Origin: Aselliscus stoliczkanus
Lineage: Eukaryota; Chordata; Mammalia; Chiroptera; Hipposideridae
Reading direction: 5' to 3'
Assembly: GCA_033961575.1 (NCBI GenBank)
Contig: CM066734.1
Span: forward strand, 81,056,501 to 81,120,500
Length of the DNA stretch: 64,000 nucleotides
The notes under the pieces are model-generated. The model saw only the letters and a list, made by a program, of their open reading frames with translations. It did not search any database and had not been told where the DNA came from. Numbering within the stretch: position 1 is the stretch's first letter; each line of letters begins with the position of its first letter. Position numbers and translations under genes: made by a program. This document shows positions 12,595 through 24,513 of the stretch, piece by piece.

Positions 12595-13090
12595 GTGAGG
12601 TGGGATCTCCCATCCCAAATAGTACAAGAGGACTGAGGACATGATACCTGCCATTGGACATGAGATTCAGAGAAGTCTGTTAGTCACATACACTCATAGC
12701 TCGGGGGAAGAGGATACTGCACACCAGGCAGGACAACAAAAGGGCTGCATTCAGGGCAGAGGGAACCAACAGTGGCAAGCTTGTAGTAATGCGAAGGGGT
12801 GAGGCGCTCCTTTGTTCCTGTTGTAGGATGTGATTGGCTTGTTTGAATAATTTCATGGGCTGGAAAGGAAGTGAAATCCATTAGGTTGAAGACCAGGTGG
12901 AATGCAGCTAGTCTGGTTGATAGAACTAGCTGGGTGGGGAGCCTCCCCTGCTGGTGGGAAGTTTGTCTGACAAGAGCAGGGGATCTTTCAGATAAGCCTC
13001 TAGGGCCCTATGAGGCTCAAAGATGTCAAGACAGCAGCTGAAATTTTAGGCCTTACAATACTTGAGCAGATGTCAGTATGAGACCAAGAT
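12595..13090. mobile_element. Possible ancient LTR or ERV fragment
   Basis: GC-richer, complex block with 'gcctcccctgctggtggg' near 12942 and 'gacaagagcaggggatc' near 12969, reminiscent of old ERVL-associated repeats. No reading frame and no clear ends. Confidence 0.3.
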
Positions 13091-13099
13091 CGGTCTACA

Positions 13100-14470
13100 C
13101 AAAAGGAGAGGAGGAGATTGTTAGACATTTATAACTAAAGCAAAAGTTCTATCATGAATTATGCCTCTATAAAGCATCATATGTATGTACGTGGCCATTC
13201 ATATATCCATGCAAAAAGAGATAATATCCAAACGGATGTGACACCTAAAATTCACTGAATGTTTGGTATCAGTAGGTGTATAATAGGGTAGACTTATTTA
13301 AGTAATGTTATTAATTTATGGAGCAATCTAGTAAGATTATCTGTACTGAATATTTATTTTAGCTAACATGTAATTTGGAAAAGAATCAATAGGAGGAGAG
13401 GAGTAACAAACAAACAAAAAAAAAGAGGAAAAAGAAAAAGATGAAGAAAAAGGGGTAGAACAGGAGGAGGAAAGGTCATTTACCCTCCTGGCCATTACAT
13501 CCTCAAATATAATAAGTTCAGAGTCTTTCAATACAGGAATAGTAAAAAAAAAAAAATATATATTTTTTTTAAATTTATAAAATACAATTAAAATTAACAA
13601 GAGCTTGGAAAATTATAATTAATACTGTGAAAATACAAGTACCAAGAACCCACAAGAGGTAGCTTAAATATATCCATCAAGCTGTCAGACCCACAGAATA
13701 AGCTTTTATCCTGAATTTCAACTGTAACTATTTCAGAGAGTATGAACATCAAGCTTTCCCCCAGGAATTACATTTGCCATTCAGTAAGCCCTGGGGAAAA
13801 TGTTTCAGACAGATACTGGCTATGTCCCTGTCAACATTAGACTCGGCCAGGGAGAAATCCTAACAATTATACTGCTTCTTGTAAAACATTCCTATATTCT
13901 TTTAGAAATAAATCATTTCACATGCATCCATTGTTATCATGATGTGTGCAGTGCTACTTATTCCCTAGAAAATAACTTATAGGCACACTTTGCCCAAAAT
14001 GCTTGTAATGTCCTCTCCATCAGCCCCCAAAGCAAAGAGTGGTATAAGCTGTTAAAGAGATTCTAGAAACGCTTTTGGACGGGAGCATCACAAGGTTCTG
14101 ATGCTTAGAGGTATAGAGCAGGACAGGGTATGCATAAATGAATATAATCAGTAAAGCTTTACTTAAAGGATCAATCACTTTGTCTGACTTACAAAGATGA
14201 GAAAATTCCAGCACCTTCTAGATTTTGACTTAGGTATCTCAAAGGAAAAGAATTTTATAAATTGAAGTAGAACTACCCTATAAATCTGAATGAAGCAGAT
14301 AGAATGCTAATGGGACTTTTTTTTTAAAAAAAAACAAATTTAATTTTTTGGACTGACGGTATACATAAGAAACTGTATCAAATCCTTACATTCTAAAACG
14401 GAGCCATAAAACTGAGTTCAATGGTTCCTAAAATGTGAATATTTTTAAAAGACATTTACCTTTGTTTAGA
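13100..14470. other. No gene seen; AT-rich with purine-rich patch
   Basis: 13390-13480 is a purine-rich tract (gag/aag repeats) whose reverse strand gives a serine-rich chance frame. Poly(A)/poly(T) patches at 13545-13572 and 14318-14335. Confidence 0.5.
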
Positions 14471-14602
14471 ATTGCAAATTTTCCCAGCCCTGGATGTGAC
14501 CCCATCTGTTCCTTCTTCCCTCCTGTTGAAGCACTGGTCCTATCAGATTCAAGTCTACTCATTTGTTCCCTCCTCTCCTCTTCTTAGAGACTATACCCCA
14601 GT

Positions 14603-14616
14603 CATTCATTCATTCA

Positions 14617-14654
<38 letters not shown>
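14603..14654. repeat. (CATT)5 followed by (CT)16
   Basis: Pure tetranucleotide repeats to 14622, then CT repeats to about 14654. An open frame through it reads as leucine/serine repeats and is not a gene. Confidence 0.97.
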
Positions 14655-14658
<4 letters not shown>

Positions 14659-14754
14659 CTCTCCCTTCCCCCTGTATTATCCCTTTCAGTGTTCTAATGT
14701 GCTTTAATTCCATCTGTATTTTTAAAAGATAAAATTTTGACCTCATATCCCCCA

Positions 14755-16340
14755 TCCTAAGTATCCACACTATTTCTGTGCTCCTCTCCACAAAGATTCT
14801 TCAGAGTTTAGACTGTCTCCAATTCCTCAGCTCCCACTCACTCTTCACCTAATTTCAAACTGATAATCTACTCCCACTGTGCTACTGATAGCACTCTTTC
14901 ACCAAATACCTATGTTGCTAAATTCAGATTCTTCTTTTCTACTTGAACCTTATTTAGTTTATCACTGAAAATATGTTAGATTTTCTTTCAGCATCCAAAG
15001 ACCCAAACAATGACAACAAGGGCATATTTTTCACTCATGTTGCACATCAATCACAGGGCAGTTGTGGCTGTGCTCTACTTTGCCTTCACTCCAGGAGCCA
15101 GGCTGGTGGAGCATCCTCTCCCTGGAACATTGCTTGTGCTATGGCTAAATGAAAATGGGTAGGTGAAGTATGTACTAGCTGGAAGTGTGACTCATGTCAC
15201 TTCTGGTCACAGCAAGTCCATAACTATTCATGACTAAGAGAGAGGGGCAGTGAACACTGGTGAAGAGTAAGACAGTCTACCACACTGGGCATATCAACTA
15301 TGTTTTTCATAGTTGATTACTCTTTCAGTTTTATAACATTCTTACTTCTTGTCTTTCATGTCACCATTCTTTCCAGATATCCCTTCTATCCATCTGGCTG
15401 CAACTTTTCAGCCATTTTTATTGACTTTCCTTATCCAACTCCTGAAGTTTGGAATTCCTCAGGGTTCAGTGTAAGGCTTTTAATTACTATATATTCTCTC
15501 CCTAAATGTTTTTGACCATTCCTAAAATATTGCCTATAATATTAAAATATTATACTATTATGTTACAAATATTATAATATACCTATAAATATTATATTAC
15601 CTATACATTTACGATTCTTAAATGTGTATTTCTAGCCCAGACCTCTTCTAAACTCCAGGTTTCTCAATCCAGGTATCTTTTAGGCATGCTCATTTAGATA
15701 TCTCATGAGCATCCCACATTTAGAAGCTCCAAGATGAAACTTTTTATCTTCTCCTGCCAAACATGTTTCTCCCTGTCTTCTCATCACAGTGAATAGCATT
15801 TTCAGCCAACTAATTGTTCAAAACTGGGAGTTCTTCTTAATGCTTTCCTCTCCTTTAGCCCACATCCAATCCATTACCAAGTCCTGATGAGTCTCCCTCC
15901 AAAAATGTTGTCAAATAGGTCTGCTTCTCACCATCTCTCCATCCTACTTTAAGCCTGCTGTGTCTGTCACTGGAATTGCTACAGTAGTTACCCTCCTCAC
16001 CTCACCCAAATTCCATTTTTGCCCAGTAGCCTATATTCCTATGATTTCTCTAGGAATAAATTAATCAATTAAAGAACCAGATTTTATTTGGTCACATCAA
16101 TCTCATGTTCAAAGCTATAAAATGGCTTTGACTCTCCGCTCTCCTGCAAATTACTATCTCTCCCAGTTGAGAAATATGGCAAGATCTTTCCTGACTCAGA
16201 AATTTTGTAAGTGCTGTTCTTACTGCCTAGTTAACCTTCTCTTTCTCTTTACCCTCATCTTCATCTTGCCAACTACTACTTATCTCTCCATCTGAACTAG
16301 AGATCATTCCATTAAGAGATCTTTCTTGAATTCAAATAAT
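14755..16340 (+). mobile_element. L2 LINE, long ORF2-derived fragment
   Basis: Blocks appear in the order expected for the sense strand of L2 ORF2: 14760-14985, 15300-15530 (with 'tggaattcctcagggttcag', matching the conserved region after the reverse-transcriptase core), 15630-15700 ('tctagcccagacctcttct'), 15855-15900 ('cacatccaatccattac') and 16080-16340. Frames are broken by many stops. Roughly 15535-15610 is an AT-rich gap, and 14990-15245 appears to be a separate inserted repeat. No function remains. Confidence 0.6.
14990..15245. mobile_element. Unclassified ancient interspersed repeat inside L2
   Basis: Interrupts the L2 alignment. Has landmarks such as 'gccaggctggtggagcatcc' and 'gtgactcatgtcacttctgg', found in old mammalian LTR-type repeats whose name I cannot give with certainty. 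Confidence 0.35.
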
Positions 16341-16363
16341 ATATTTTTAACTCTCTCATTGCA

Positions 16364-16383
16364 ATATATATATATATATATAT
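16364..16383. repeat. (AT)10 microsatellite
   Basis: Twenty bases of AT repeats at the L2/LTR boundary. Confidence 0.95.
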
Positions 16384-16399
16384 TTCATCACTGGGTATT

Positions 16400-16860
16400 A
16401 CATCAGTTTCCTAGAGCTGTAATCAAGTGCCACAAACTGGGTGGCTTAAACAAAAGATATTCTCTCACAGCGATAAAGTCTAGGAGTCTGACATCAAAGT
16501 GTTGAAAGGGCCATGCTTTGAGCATTCTATGGGAAGAGACTCTCTTGCTTCTTCCTCGCCTCCATTGGTTGCTGGAAATCTTTAGCATTCCTTAGCTTGT
16601 AGATAAATCACGCCAATCCCTGCCTGTCTTCACATGGCTCCCTTCCTAGTGTCTCACACTGTGTTCCTTATGTGCATATCCCTATGTCCAAATTTCCTTC
16701 TTTATATGAGGATACCAGTCATTGATTAGAGCCCACCATAATCCAGTGTGATCTCATCTTAACTTGATTATGTTTGCAAAGACTTTTCTCTCATCAGATC
16801 ACATTCACAGCTTCTGGGGGACATGGATGTTGGAGGGACATTATTCAGGTCAGTAAAGTA
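16400..16860 (-). mobile_element. MaLR-type LTR (MLT1/MST-like), antisense
   Basis: Opens with 'gccacaaactgggtggctta' (16429-16448), the reversed end of ERVL-MaLR LTRs, and later shows a 'cttcacatggctcccttcc' block and 'gatctcatcttaacttgatt' in the order expected for the reverse strand. Boundaries approximate. Confidence 0.65.
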
Positions 16861-18919
16861 TGTATACATTTATTTTTCTTGTTTCATATATACAAGGCAC
16901 ATTGTACATTTTGTGGCACATTATGTTTGTTTAGTAAATATTCATTGACTGAATCTGAGAATATCTGAATTGGTAGTTCAGAAAAAAATTGAGAAGCATT
17001 TTGAGAAGACAGGATGATGTCATTATAAAAAAGGGAATAAATACATCATTATCTTTTGGGGATAGATTTATCTTATACTGGAGAATCTTCATGATTCTTT
17101 CCATGTAAAAAAATAATTTCATTGAGATATAAATATCAATAATAAAATGCATCAATTTTGTTTATTTACATTTCAATAAGTGTGACAAATACAACCACTA
17201 TCACAATTAAGATATAAGATATGTCCAACACTAAAATATTTCATCTTTCCCCTTGCAGTTAAGACCTCTCCCCAAACCTACCTCCATCCTGGCTATAGGC
17301 AACCACTGATCTGCTCTCTGTGACTGTAAACTAACTTTGCCTGTTCTAGAACTGCACATGAATAAAATCATAAATAGTATGCATGCTTTTATATCTTGCT
17401 TCCATTCACTCAGCATAACTTTTTTGGGATTCATTCATATTGTTGCTTATATCAATAGCTATTCCTTTTTATCATGATTAGTTTCATTGTATAAATACAC
17501 CACAATTTTTATCCAATGACTTGATGAATACATAGGTATTACAAATAAAATGCCTTTGAACATTCTTATCCAAATCTTTTTAGAGATATGTATTTTTTTA
17601 TTATTCTTGAGTAAATACCTATAAGTAGAATTGCTGAATCATATAGAGCGTACATGTTTAATATCATAGAAACTGTCAAATAGTTTCCCAAAGTGATTGT
17701 AACATTTTACAGTCCCCTCAGGAATGTATGAGAGCTCCAACTGCTCCAACACTTTCACCAACACTTGGTTTCAGTCTTTTTAATTGTTGCTATTCTGGTG
17801 GGTATGCAGTAGGATCTCATTGTGGTTCTAGTTTTTATTTTCCTAATTATTAACAATATTGAGCATCTTTACATGTGCTTATCAACCATTGATATCTCTT
17901 TTTGTGAACTATTTGTTCAAATCTTTTACCATTTTAATATAGGGTTATTTGAATTATTGAATTGTCAGAGCTCATCTATATTTTACATAACAATCCATAT
18001 TTCAGATACACATAATAAAAATATTTTTTTCATAATATATAGCTTCCCTTTTCATTTTTGTAAGTCTTAAAGAATAGACTAGTTAATTTTGATAAAATCC
18101 AATGTATTAATTTTTGTCATTGATGATTCATTCTTTTTGTATCTTATCTAAGAAAAGATTAAGATTTTATTCTATGCTTTCTTCTACAATTATAGGTTTT
18201 GTTTTTATCTAAATCTATAATTTGCTTTGAGTTTTTATTTGTGTAAGGTGTGAAATAAGTATAATAGTTCACTTTTTCCATATGGATATCTAGTCTTTCC
18301 AATACCAGGTATTTGGACTACACTTTGCCTATTCAGTTTCTTCAGTACTCTAGTTAACTATCCTTGATTATATGTGTCTGTCTATTTTCATGGAGACTCC
18401 ATCTTGTCATTGATCTATATGTCTTTCCTTACACCTATACCACACTGTCTTGATTTTGGTGGTTTATAATAAGTTTGGAATCAGGTGGTATACAGTCTTC
18501 AAACTTCTTCTTTTTCAAAATTGTTTGAGCTTCTGTGTATCCTTTTAAATTTTAAAAACTGCCTGCTAATTTCTACCACAAAAAAAGTTCACTGATAATT
18601 CTGACTGGGATTATTTTGTATATATATTTCAATGTGGGAACAATTTACATCTTTAAAAATGTTGAGTCTTCTAACTCATGAACATAATATATCTTTCCAT
18701 TTACTTAGCTCTCTTATTTCTTTCAGTAACACATTGTAGTTTGCAGTACATAGATTTGCATATATTTTTTAAATTTATCTACAAATATTGTATATTTTGA
18801 TACCTTTGCAAATGATATTTTTATTCATTTTCAATTGTTTTATGCATATGTACAGCAATGAAATTGATTTTTGTATACTGACTGTGTATGCTGCAACCTG
18901 TCTTAATAACTTATTAGCT

Positions 18920-18936
18920 CTTGAAGCCATTTTTTA
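18920..18936. repeat. Target-site duplication of nested L1, left
   Basis: cttgaagccatttttta, repeated exactly at 20201-20217. Confidence 0.9.
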
Positions 18937-20200
18937 TTTATTTTTTATTTTTATTTATTTATCTTTATTATTATTATTCATTACAGATGTACAAAACAAT
19001 GCAATAGTTATCCTTTTCACCCCTTACAAAGTGACTACCCCCAACCCCTTCCACTGCCCCCACACCCCAGATATTATACATATCTATTACAATTCCATTG
19101 ACTCCATCCCCACATTATACTCCACATCCCATGACTATATATGTGTTAAATTATAGTTAACATCTAATATTATTCAGCAGCAGCTTCATATGTACAGTGC
19201 AGTGGTCAGGCCTCTACACCATCCATGAAGTGGTCTCCCTAACAAGATAAGTCCATCTGGTCCCCTAAAAATTATTTACAACATTTACTGATTGTATTCC
19301 CTAAACTGTCTCTTCTATCCCTGTGGTAGTATTGTATTACCAGTTTATGTTGACTCGTCCCTTCCCCTTCTCCCTCATATCCACCCCTGTCCCATCCAAT
19401 AATCATCAGTTTTTCTTCTGTGTGTCTAAGACTATTTCTGTTTACATTGCTCATTTATTCAGTTCTTTATATTCCACATATAAGTGAGATCATATGGTAT
19501 TTGTCTTTCTCTAACTGACTTATTTCATTTAGCATAATGTTCTCTAGGTCCATCCATATCATTGCAAATTGTATGTTCCTTTCTTCTTTATAGCTGTGTA
19601 ATACTCCATTGTGTAAATGTACCACAGTTTCTTAATCCAGTCATCTACCAATGGGCATTTCAGTTGTTTCCAAGTCTTGGCTATTGTAAATAGCTCTGCA
19701 ATGAACATAGGGGTGCATATATATTTTTTTTAAATTAGTGTCTTGGGTTTTTCAGGGTAAATACCTAGGAGTGGAACTGCTGGGTCAAAAGGTAGTTCCA
19801 TTTCCAGTTTTTTGAGATACCTCCATACTGACTTCCATAGTGGCTGCACCAATCTGCAATCCCACCAACAGTGCACCAGGATTCTTGTTTTCCCCACAGC
19901 CTCGCCAACACTTGTTGTTTGTTGATTTACTGATGATAGCCATTCTGACTAGAGTGAGGTGGTATCTCATTGTGGTTTTTATTTGCATTTCCCTAATGAC
20001 CAGTGAGGTTGAACATTTTTTCATATGCCTGTTGGCCATCTGTATGTCCTCTTTAGAGAAATGTCTCTTCATATCCTGTGCCCATTTTTAATTGGGTTTT
20101 TTGTTTTTTTGGTGTTGAGTTGCATGAGTGTTTTATAAATTTTGGATATTAATCCCTTATCAGATATATCGTTGACAAATATATTCTCCCATTTAGTAGG
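18937..20200 (-). mobile_element. Younger L1, 5'-truncated, antisense, inserted in older L1
   Basis: About 1.26 kb bounded by a perfect 17-bp direct repeat. On the plus strand it starts with a T-rich tail (18937-18985) and the reversed 3' UTR, then the reversed C-terminal part of ORF2, with recognisable blocks such as 'gtaatactccattgtgtaaa' (19598) and 'gtggtatctcattgtggttt' (19959). The 95-codon minus-strand frame at 19785-20072 is part of ORF2, but frameshifts and stops break the rest. The 3' UTR matches the sense copy at 4140-4405 in block order. The intact duplication and modest decay make it one of the younger L1 copies in the window. Confidence 0.9.
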
Positions 20201-20217
20201 CTTGAAGCCATTTTTTA
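20201..20217. repeat. Target-site duplication of nested L1, right
   Basis: Exact copy of 18920-18936; the host L1 sequence resumes after it. Confidence 0.9.
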
Positions 20218-20228
20218 CATTCCTTAAG

Positions 20229-20232
<4 letters not shown>

Positions 20233-20266
<34 letters not shown>
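20233..20266. repeat. (TG)17 microsatellite
   Basis: Uninterrupted TG repeats just outside the nested L1. Confidence 0.97.
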
Positions 20267-20270
<4 letters not shown>

Positions 20271-21179
20271 CTCTCTGTGAATAAAAATGGTTTTACTTCT
20301 TCCTATTAAATCTGTTTCTTTTTTATTTATTTTACTTTCAATATTATACTAGCTAGAACATCTACTAAAATGCTGAATAGAAGTGGTAAAAGGAGACATC
20401 CTTATTCCCTATTTTAGGAAGAAAGCATTCAACCTGTCAAAAATAATAACAACTTGCACTTAGGTTTTTCATACATATCCTTTATCAGATTGAAGATTTA
20501 TTTCTAGTTTGTTAAGAGTATTTATTAATCAATGGTTATTTAATTTTGTTGAATGCTTTTTTGACATTTCATGTGATGATTGTATTGCTAATTTTCCTTT
20601 TTATATTAACATAGTGAATTACATTTATTAATTTTCAAATATTTAAAGGACACTGCATTCCTTGCATAAATCTCACCTTGACATGATGTATTTCCTTTTC
20701 ATATATTGTTTGAATTGATTTTGTGAAGGCTCTTTTGTTGTTGTTCTTGTTTATGTTCATAAGAGTCTCCTTTAGTAGTTGTTTTCTTTGATTTTTAATA
20801 CCTCAATTGGGTTTTAGTATTAGGATAACTTTGACCTCATAAAATAAGTTCAAAATTTTCCCTTCTCTATTTTCTGAAATATTTGTATAGGAATATTTCT
20901 TTTTCCATATATATTTAGTAAATATCACCACAAAATCCATTCAAACTGCAGGAAAGTTATTAATTATTGATTTACTTTATTTAAAACATATAGAACTATT
21001 TAGATTCATATTTCTTATTGTTCAAGTATTGGAAATTGTCCATTACATCTAATTTATCAATTTATTGGCATAAAGTGATTCATAGCATTCCCTCATTATT
21101 CTTTTAATGTCTTTAGGATTTGAATTGATGTCTCCTTTTTTAAAAAATTTCTATTTCCTTTTGTGAGTTTGCTTAGAGT

Positions 21180-21515
21180 TTTTTTGTTTCAATTGCGGTT
21201 GACATTCAATATTATTTTATAATAGTTTCAGGTGTACAGAATAGTGGTTAGACATTTATAGAATTTATAAAGTGAACTGCCCTATAAGTCTAGTACCCCC
21301 TGGCACCACACATAGTTAATACAACATTACTGACTATGTTTCCTGTGCTGTACTTTACATCCCCATGACTATTTTGTAACTACCAATTTGTATTCTTAAT
21401 TATTTCACCTTTTTCACCTGGCCCCCAAACCCTTCCTATGTGGCAACTATCAATTTGTTCTCTGTGTCTATGAGTTTGTTTCTGTTTTTTGTTCTGATGT
21501 TGGCCATTTATTCTC
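21180..21515 (-). mobile_element. Second nested L1 3' end, antisense
   Basis: A T run, then the reversed L1 terminus including 'atagtttcaggtgtacaga' near 21222, then reversed 3' UTR to about 21515. The older L1 continues on both sides ('gtgagtttgcttagag' before, 'taagtctggctagatc' after). I could not find a clean target duplication. Confidence 0.7.
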
Positions 21516-21981
21516 TATTTTTTCCCCCTGTTAAGTCTGGCTAGATCATCAAGTTCATTAGTGATTTCAAATAACCAGCATTCAATGTTACAGATTTTCT
21601 TCCATTTCACTGATTTCCTCTCTTTATTATCTCCTACTTTAGGGCATTAATTTTAGGTATTTTTCATTTTTTAATATAAACATTTAAAATTTAAATTTCC
21701 CACTAAGCCCTGATTTGACTTTGTGGAAAAAAATAATATACTGTGTTCTGTTTTCATTATCTTTCAGTTCAAAATATTTCCTAATTCTTTGTTATTCTTT
21801 CTATTTGAGGGTTTTTATAAATAAGTAAAGAAATTTCCTTTCCATTATTAACAAATTTTAATTTATATTTACTATGGTCAAAAAACATACTATGTATGAT
21901 TTCAAATATTTTAACTATATTTTAAGTGTATAAAGAGTCCTGTTAAGCTTAGCATATGGTATTTTAGTACTGTTCCATGTG

Positions 21982-22607
21982 TGTCACATTATAGCCTGCC
22001 TGTCTGCCCCCATGCACCTCTCCGTAAAGACAGATTATTACTTCAATACTATGCTTACTGTATATATCCCTGTTTGGCACCAAAGGATGGCCAGTTAGTC
22101 AATGATGGGTAAGATACCTCAAGGGAGAGGCAACCTAAGCCAGACACAGCTGCATGGGTGCCAATAGGAGGAATCATGAGTTGATAGAAATAGGGCCTGA
22201 GTCCCTCTCTTCAAGGTCTGGCAGCCTGCCTGTGAAATGACCTATTGATATGATAATAGCTGTCCTCCATGCATTCTTATCAGTAAGCCTTGGCAGAGGA
22301 GATTCTGTCTCTTAAAAGGTGCATAACAATAACCTCTTGGGGCCTCTGGTAATGGCAGCTTGCAGGTGTGGATGATTTGGCCCGGAGATTATTTCTTGGG
22401 TGTGAGACACACAGACCGTGGAAGTTATATTATCTTATCTGTAAGATAATAAAAGGAGCAGTCAGGCCCAATTCGGGGTTCCCGTCCATGAGGCAGAGGT
22501 CCCCTGACCCCAATCTGCTTTCTCTCTTATCTTGTCTCTCTCTCTCTTTCTTAACCTTTCACCATCCCTTCTCTACTCCCACCTTCCCTGTCATGTGGGA
22601 TGCAACA
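21982..22607 (+). mobile_element. Solo LTR of an endogenous retrovirus
   Basis: A 626-bp block that interrupts L1 ORF2 sequence. It starts TGTCAC and ends CAACA, as LTRs do, and carries a poly(A) signal, aataaa, near 22448, followed by a CT-rich end. Flanks are catgtg (21976-21981) and tatgtg (22608-22613), a possible 6-bp target duplication with one mismatch; six bases would suggest a class II (beta-like) retrovirus. No interior or second LTR is present, so recombination between LTRs probably removed the provirus. The long open frame at 22368-22844 crosses LTR and L1 and is a chance frame. Confidence 0.6.
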
Positions 22608-23236
22608 TATGTGTGCTTTCACTGGGTACAGAATTTCATACTGTCAATTAGATCAAGTGTCTTGATAATGTTGTGCAAATACTCTATCTCTTTAATGATT
22701 TTCTATCTTTGTATTCTTTTGATTAATCAAAGAACAGCATTGAAATCTCCAACTACAATTGTGGATTTATCTATTTCTTATTTCACATCTTTAGTTTTTG
22801 TTTCATATATTTCAAAACTTTGTTATAGCTGCATACAGGTTTAAGGTTTTTATGTCTTTTTGGTAAATTAATGCTTTCATTGCTATCAACAATCATTAGA
22901 AAAATTTTTGTACTACAGCCTATTTTATCTATTGTTAATATAGGCATGCCAGTTCTCTTATAATTAGGTTTTCCACAATGTAACTTTACTATCATTTACT
23001 TTTGACTTCCCTGTGTTTTTACATATTAAGTGTCTTTTCTTTTTGTAAAAAGCACATAGTCCTTTCTTTCTTTTTTTAAATCCAGTCTGATCATCTCTGA
23101 CTTTTAAATAGAGTGTTTAAACTATGTTTAATATAATTATCGATATGATTCAGTTTAAAACCATCATCTTCCTGTGTTTTGTTTGGACTATCATTTCTTT
23201 GCCCCCCCCCTTTTTACTTTTTCTGCCTTCATTGTA

Positions 23237-24513
23237 TCTGGTTGTCGGAAAAGTCACGATGCATGTTTGCAACAGATGGCACTAGTTCATTTTTGGAAGT
23301 ACTAGAGTCATTCACATCTATGTTATTGCTATGTCATTTGACAGCTGACAGTTCTAGTTTAATTCTAAAAAAAAAAAAATTGACCATTTTGGTTGAGTTT
23401 TGGAGATTTTACAACAAGTTGAAGATGGGAGACTAAACTGTGCATTTTTGCCATATTTTACTGTTTTACTTCCATGAGAAGAAAACGTGTCAAGCTTGTG
23501 AAAAGTTGCATAAAGTTTATGGTGACAATGCTCTACAAGAACATCAATGCCAAAGATGGTTTGCAAAATTCTGTGCTGGTGATTTTGATTTCAATGACTC
23601 TTCTTGATCAAAGAGGCCCACTGAGGTTGATGACGACAAAATAAAGGCATTGATTGAGTCCAACCCATGTTACATGACACGAGAGATTGCAGAAACATTG
23701 AACATCTTTCATTCAAGCATTCATGACCACCTGAAGAAGCTAGAACAAGTAAGCAAGCAAGCTCTATATTTGGGTTCCGTATGAACTCAAAGTTATTTTA
23801 ACGGCGTGTATAAACATCTACAATATGCTCATTAAACATGAGGAAAATGATCGTTTCTTGAAGCGACTGGTAACTGGTGATGAGAAGTGGATTGTTTACA
23901 ACAATGTGGTCGCATACGGTCTTGGTTCTAACGTGATGATTCGCTTCAAACAACATCGAAAGCAGACATTCATCAGAGGAAGGTTATGCTCTCAGTGTGG
24001 TGGGGTTTTAAATGTATCATGGTTTTCAAGCTCCTACCAAGGAACCAACCAACCAATTCAAAAGTGTACTGTCAGCAATTGGACAGTTTCAATGAATCCA
24101 TGATTCAGAAACATCCAGAGCTTGTTAATTATGAAGGAGTTGTGTTTCATTGCGACAACGTGAGACCACACAAGTTTGATCACCTGTCAAAAATTACTGG
24201 AGCTTGGATGGGATGTGTTGCACACCCATCATACTTGACTGACCTTGCACCATCAGACTTCCATTTGTTTCATTTTCTTCAAAACTCCTTGCATGGTATA
24301 ACGTTAAATTCAGATAAGGCTGTAAATCAGCACCTTATTCAGTTTTTCGCAAAAAAAAAGGTCCTTCTATGAATGAGGAATTATGAAGCTCACTGAAAAA
24401 TGGCAAAAGGTTATCGAACAAAATGGGCAATATATCATTGATCTTTGTTCTTTATATAAATAAATTACCTCTGAAAACAGACAAAATACGTCATGACTTT
24501 TCCAACAACCCAA
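23237..24513 (+). mobile_element. Mariner DNA transposon, nearly complete, inactive
   Basis: The left end reads 'ggttgtcggaaaagtcacga' from 23239, and the reversed right end reads 'gggttgttggaaaagtcatg', giving terminal inverted repeats of roughly 25-30 bp with few mismatches. TA dinucleotides at 23235-23236 and 24514-24515 fit the TA target duplication of Tc1/mariner elements. The length, about 1.28 kb, is that of a full-length mariner. It sits inside antisense L1 sequence that resumes on both sides. Confidence 0.92.
23425..24463 (+). pseudogene. Mariner transposase pseudogene
   Basis: Mariner transposases cut and paste their own element by binding the terminal repeats and cleaving with three acidic residues. 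The decayed gene spans about 346 codons, the family's usual size. The N-terminal part (23425-23760, frame 1) holds the DNA-binding region with a second helix-turn-helix motif near 23665-23745 (REIAETLN). Frame 2 follows from about 23770 with TGDEKW; its aspartate codon is 23879-23881. Frame 1 resumes near 23990 with the second aspartate (24154-24156) and third (24256-24258, in APSDFH). Frame 2 returns near 24350 and ends at taa 24461-24463. In-frame stops lie at 23434, 23605 and 24374, so at least three frameshifts and three stops abolish function. All three catalytic aspartates survive, but the second and third are separated by 33 residues rather than the usual 34, consistent with a one-codon loss. 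Confidence 0.9.

Noticed and set aside
19785..20091. Overlapping 95- and 83-codon frames on opposite strands as host genes
   Set aside because: Both lie inside the nested L1; the minus one is ORF2-derived and the plus one is its shadow.
22368..22844. Longest open frame in the window (158 codons, plus strand)
   Set aside because: It runs from the end of the solo LTR into antisense L1 sequence, with no domain and low-complexity composition; a chance frame across a repeat junction.
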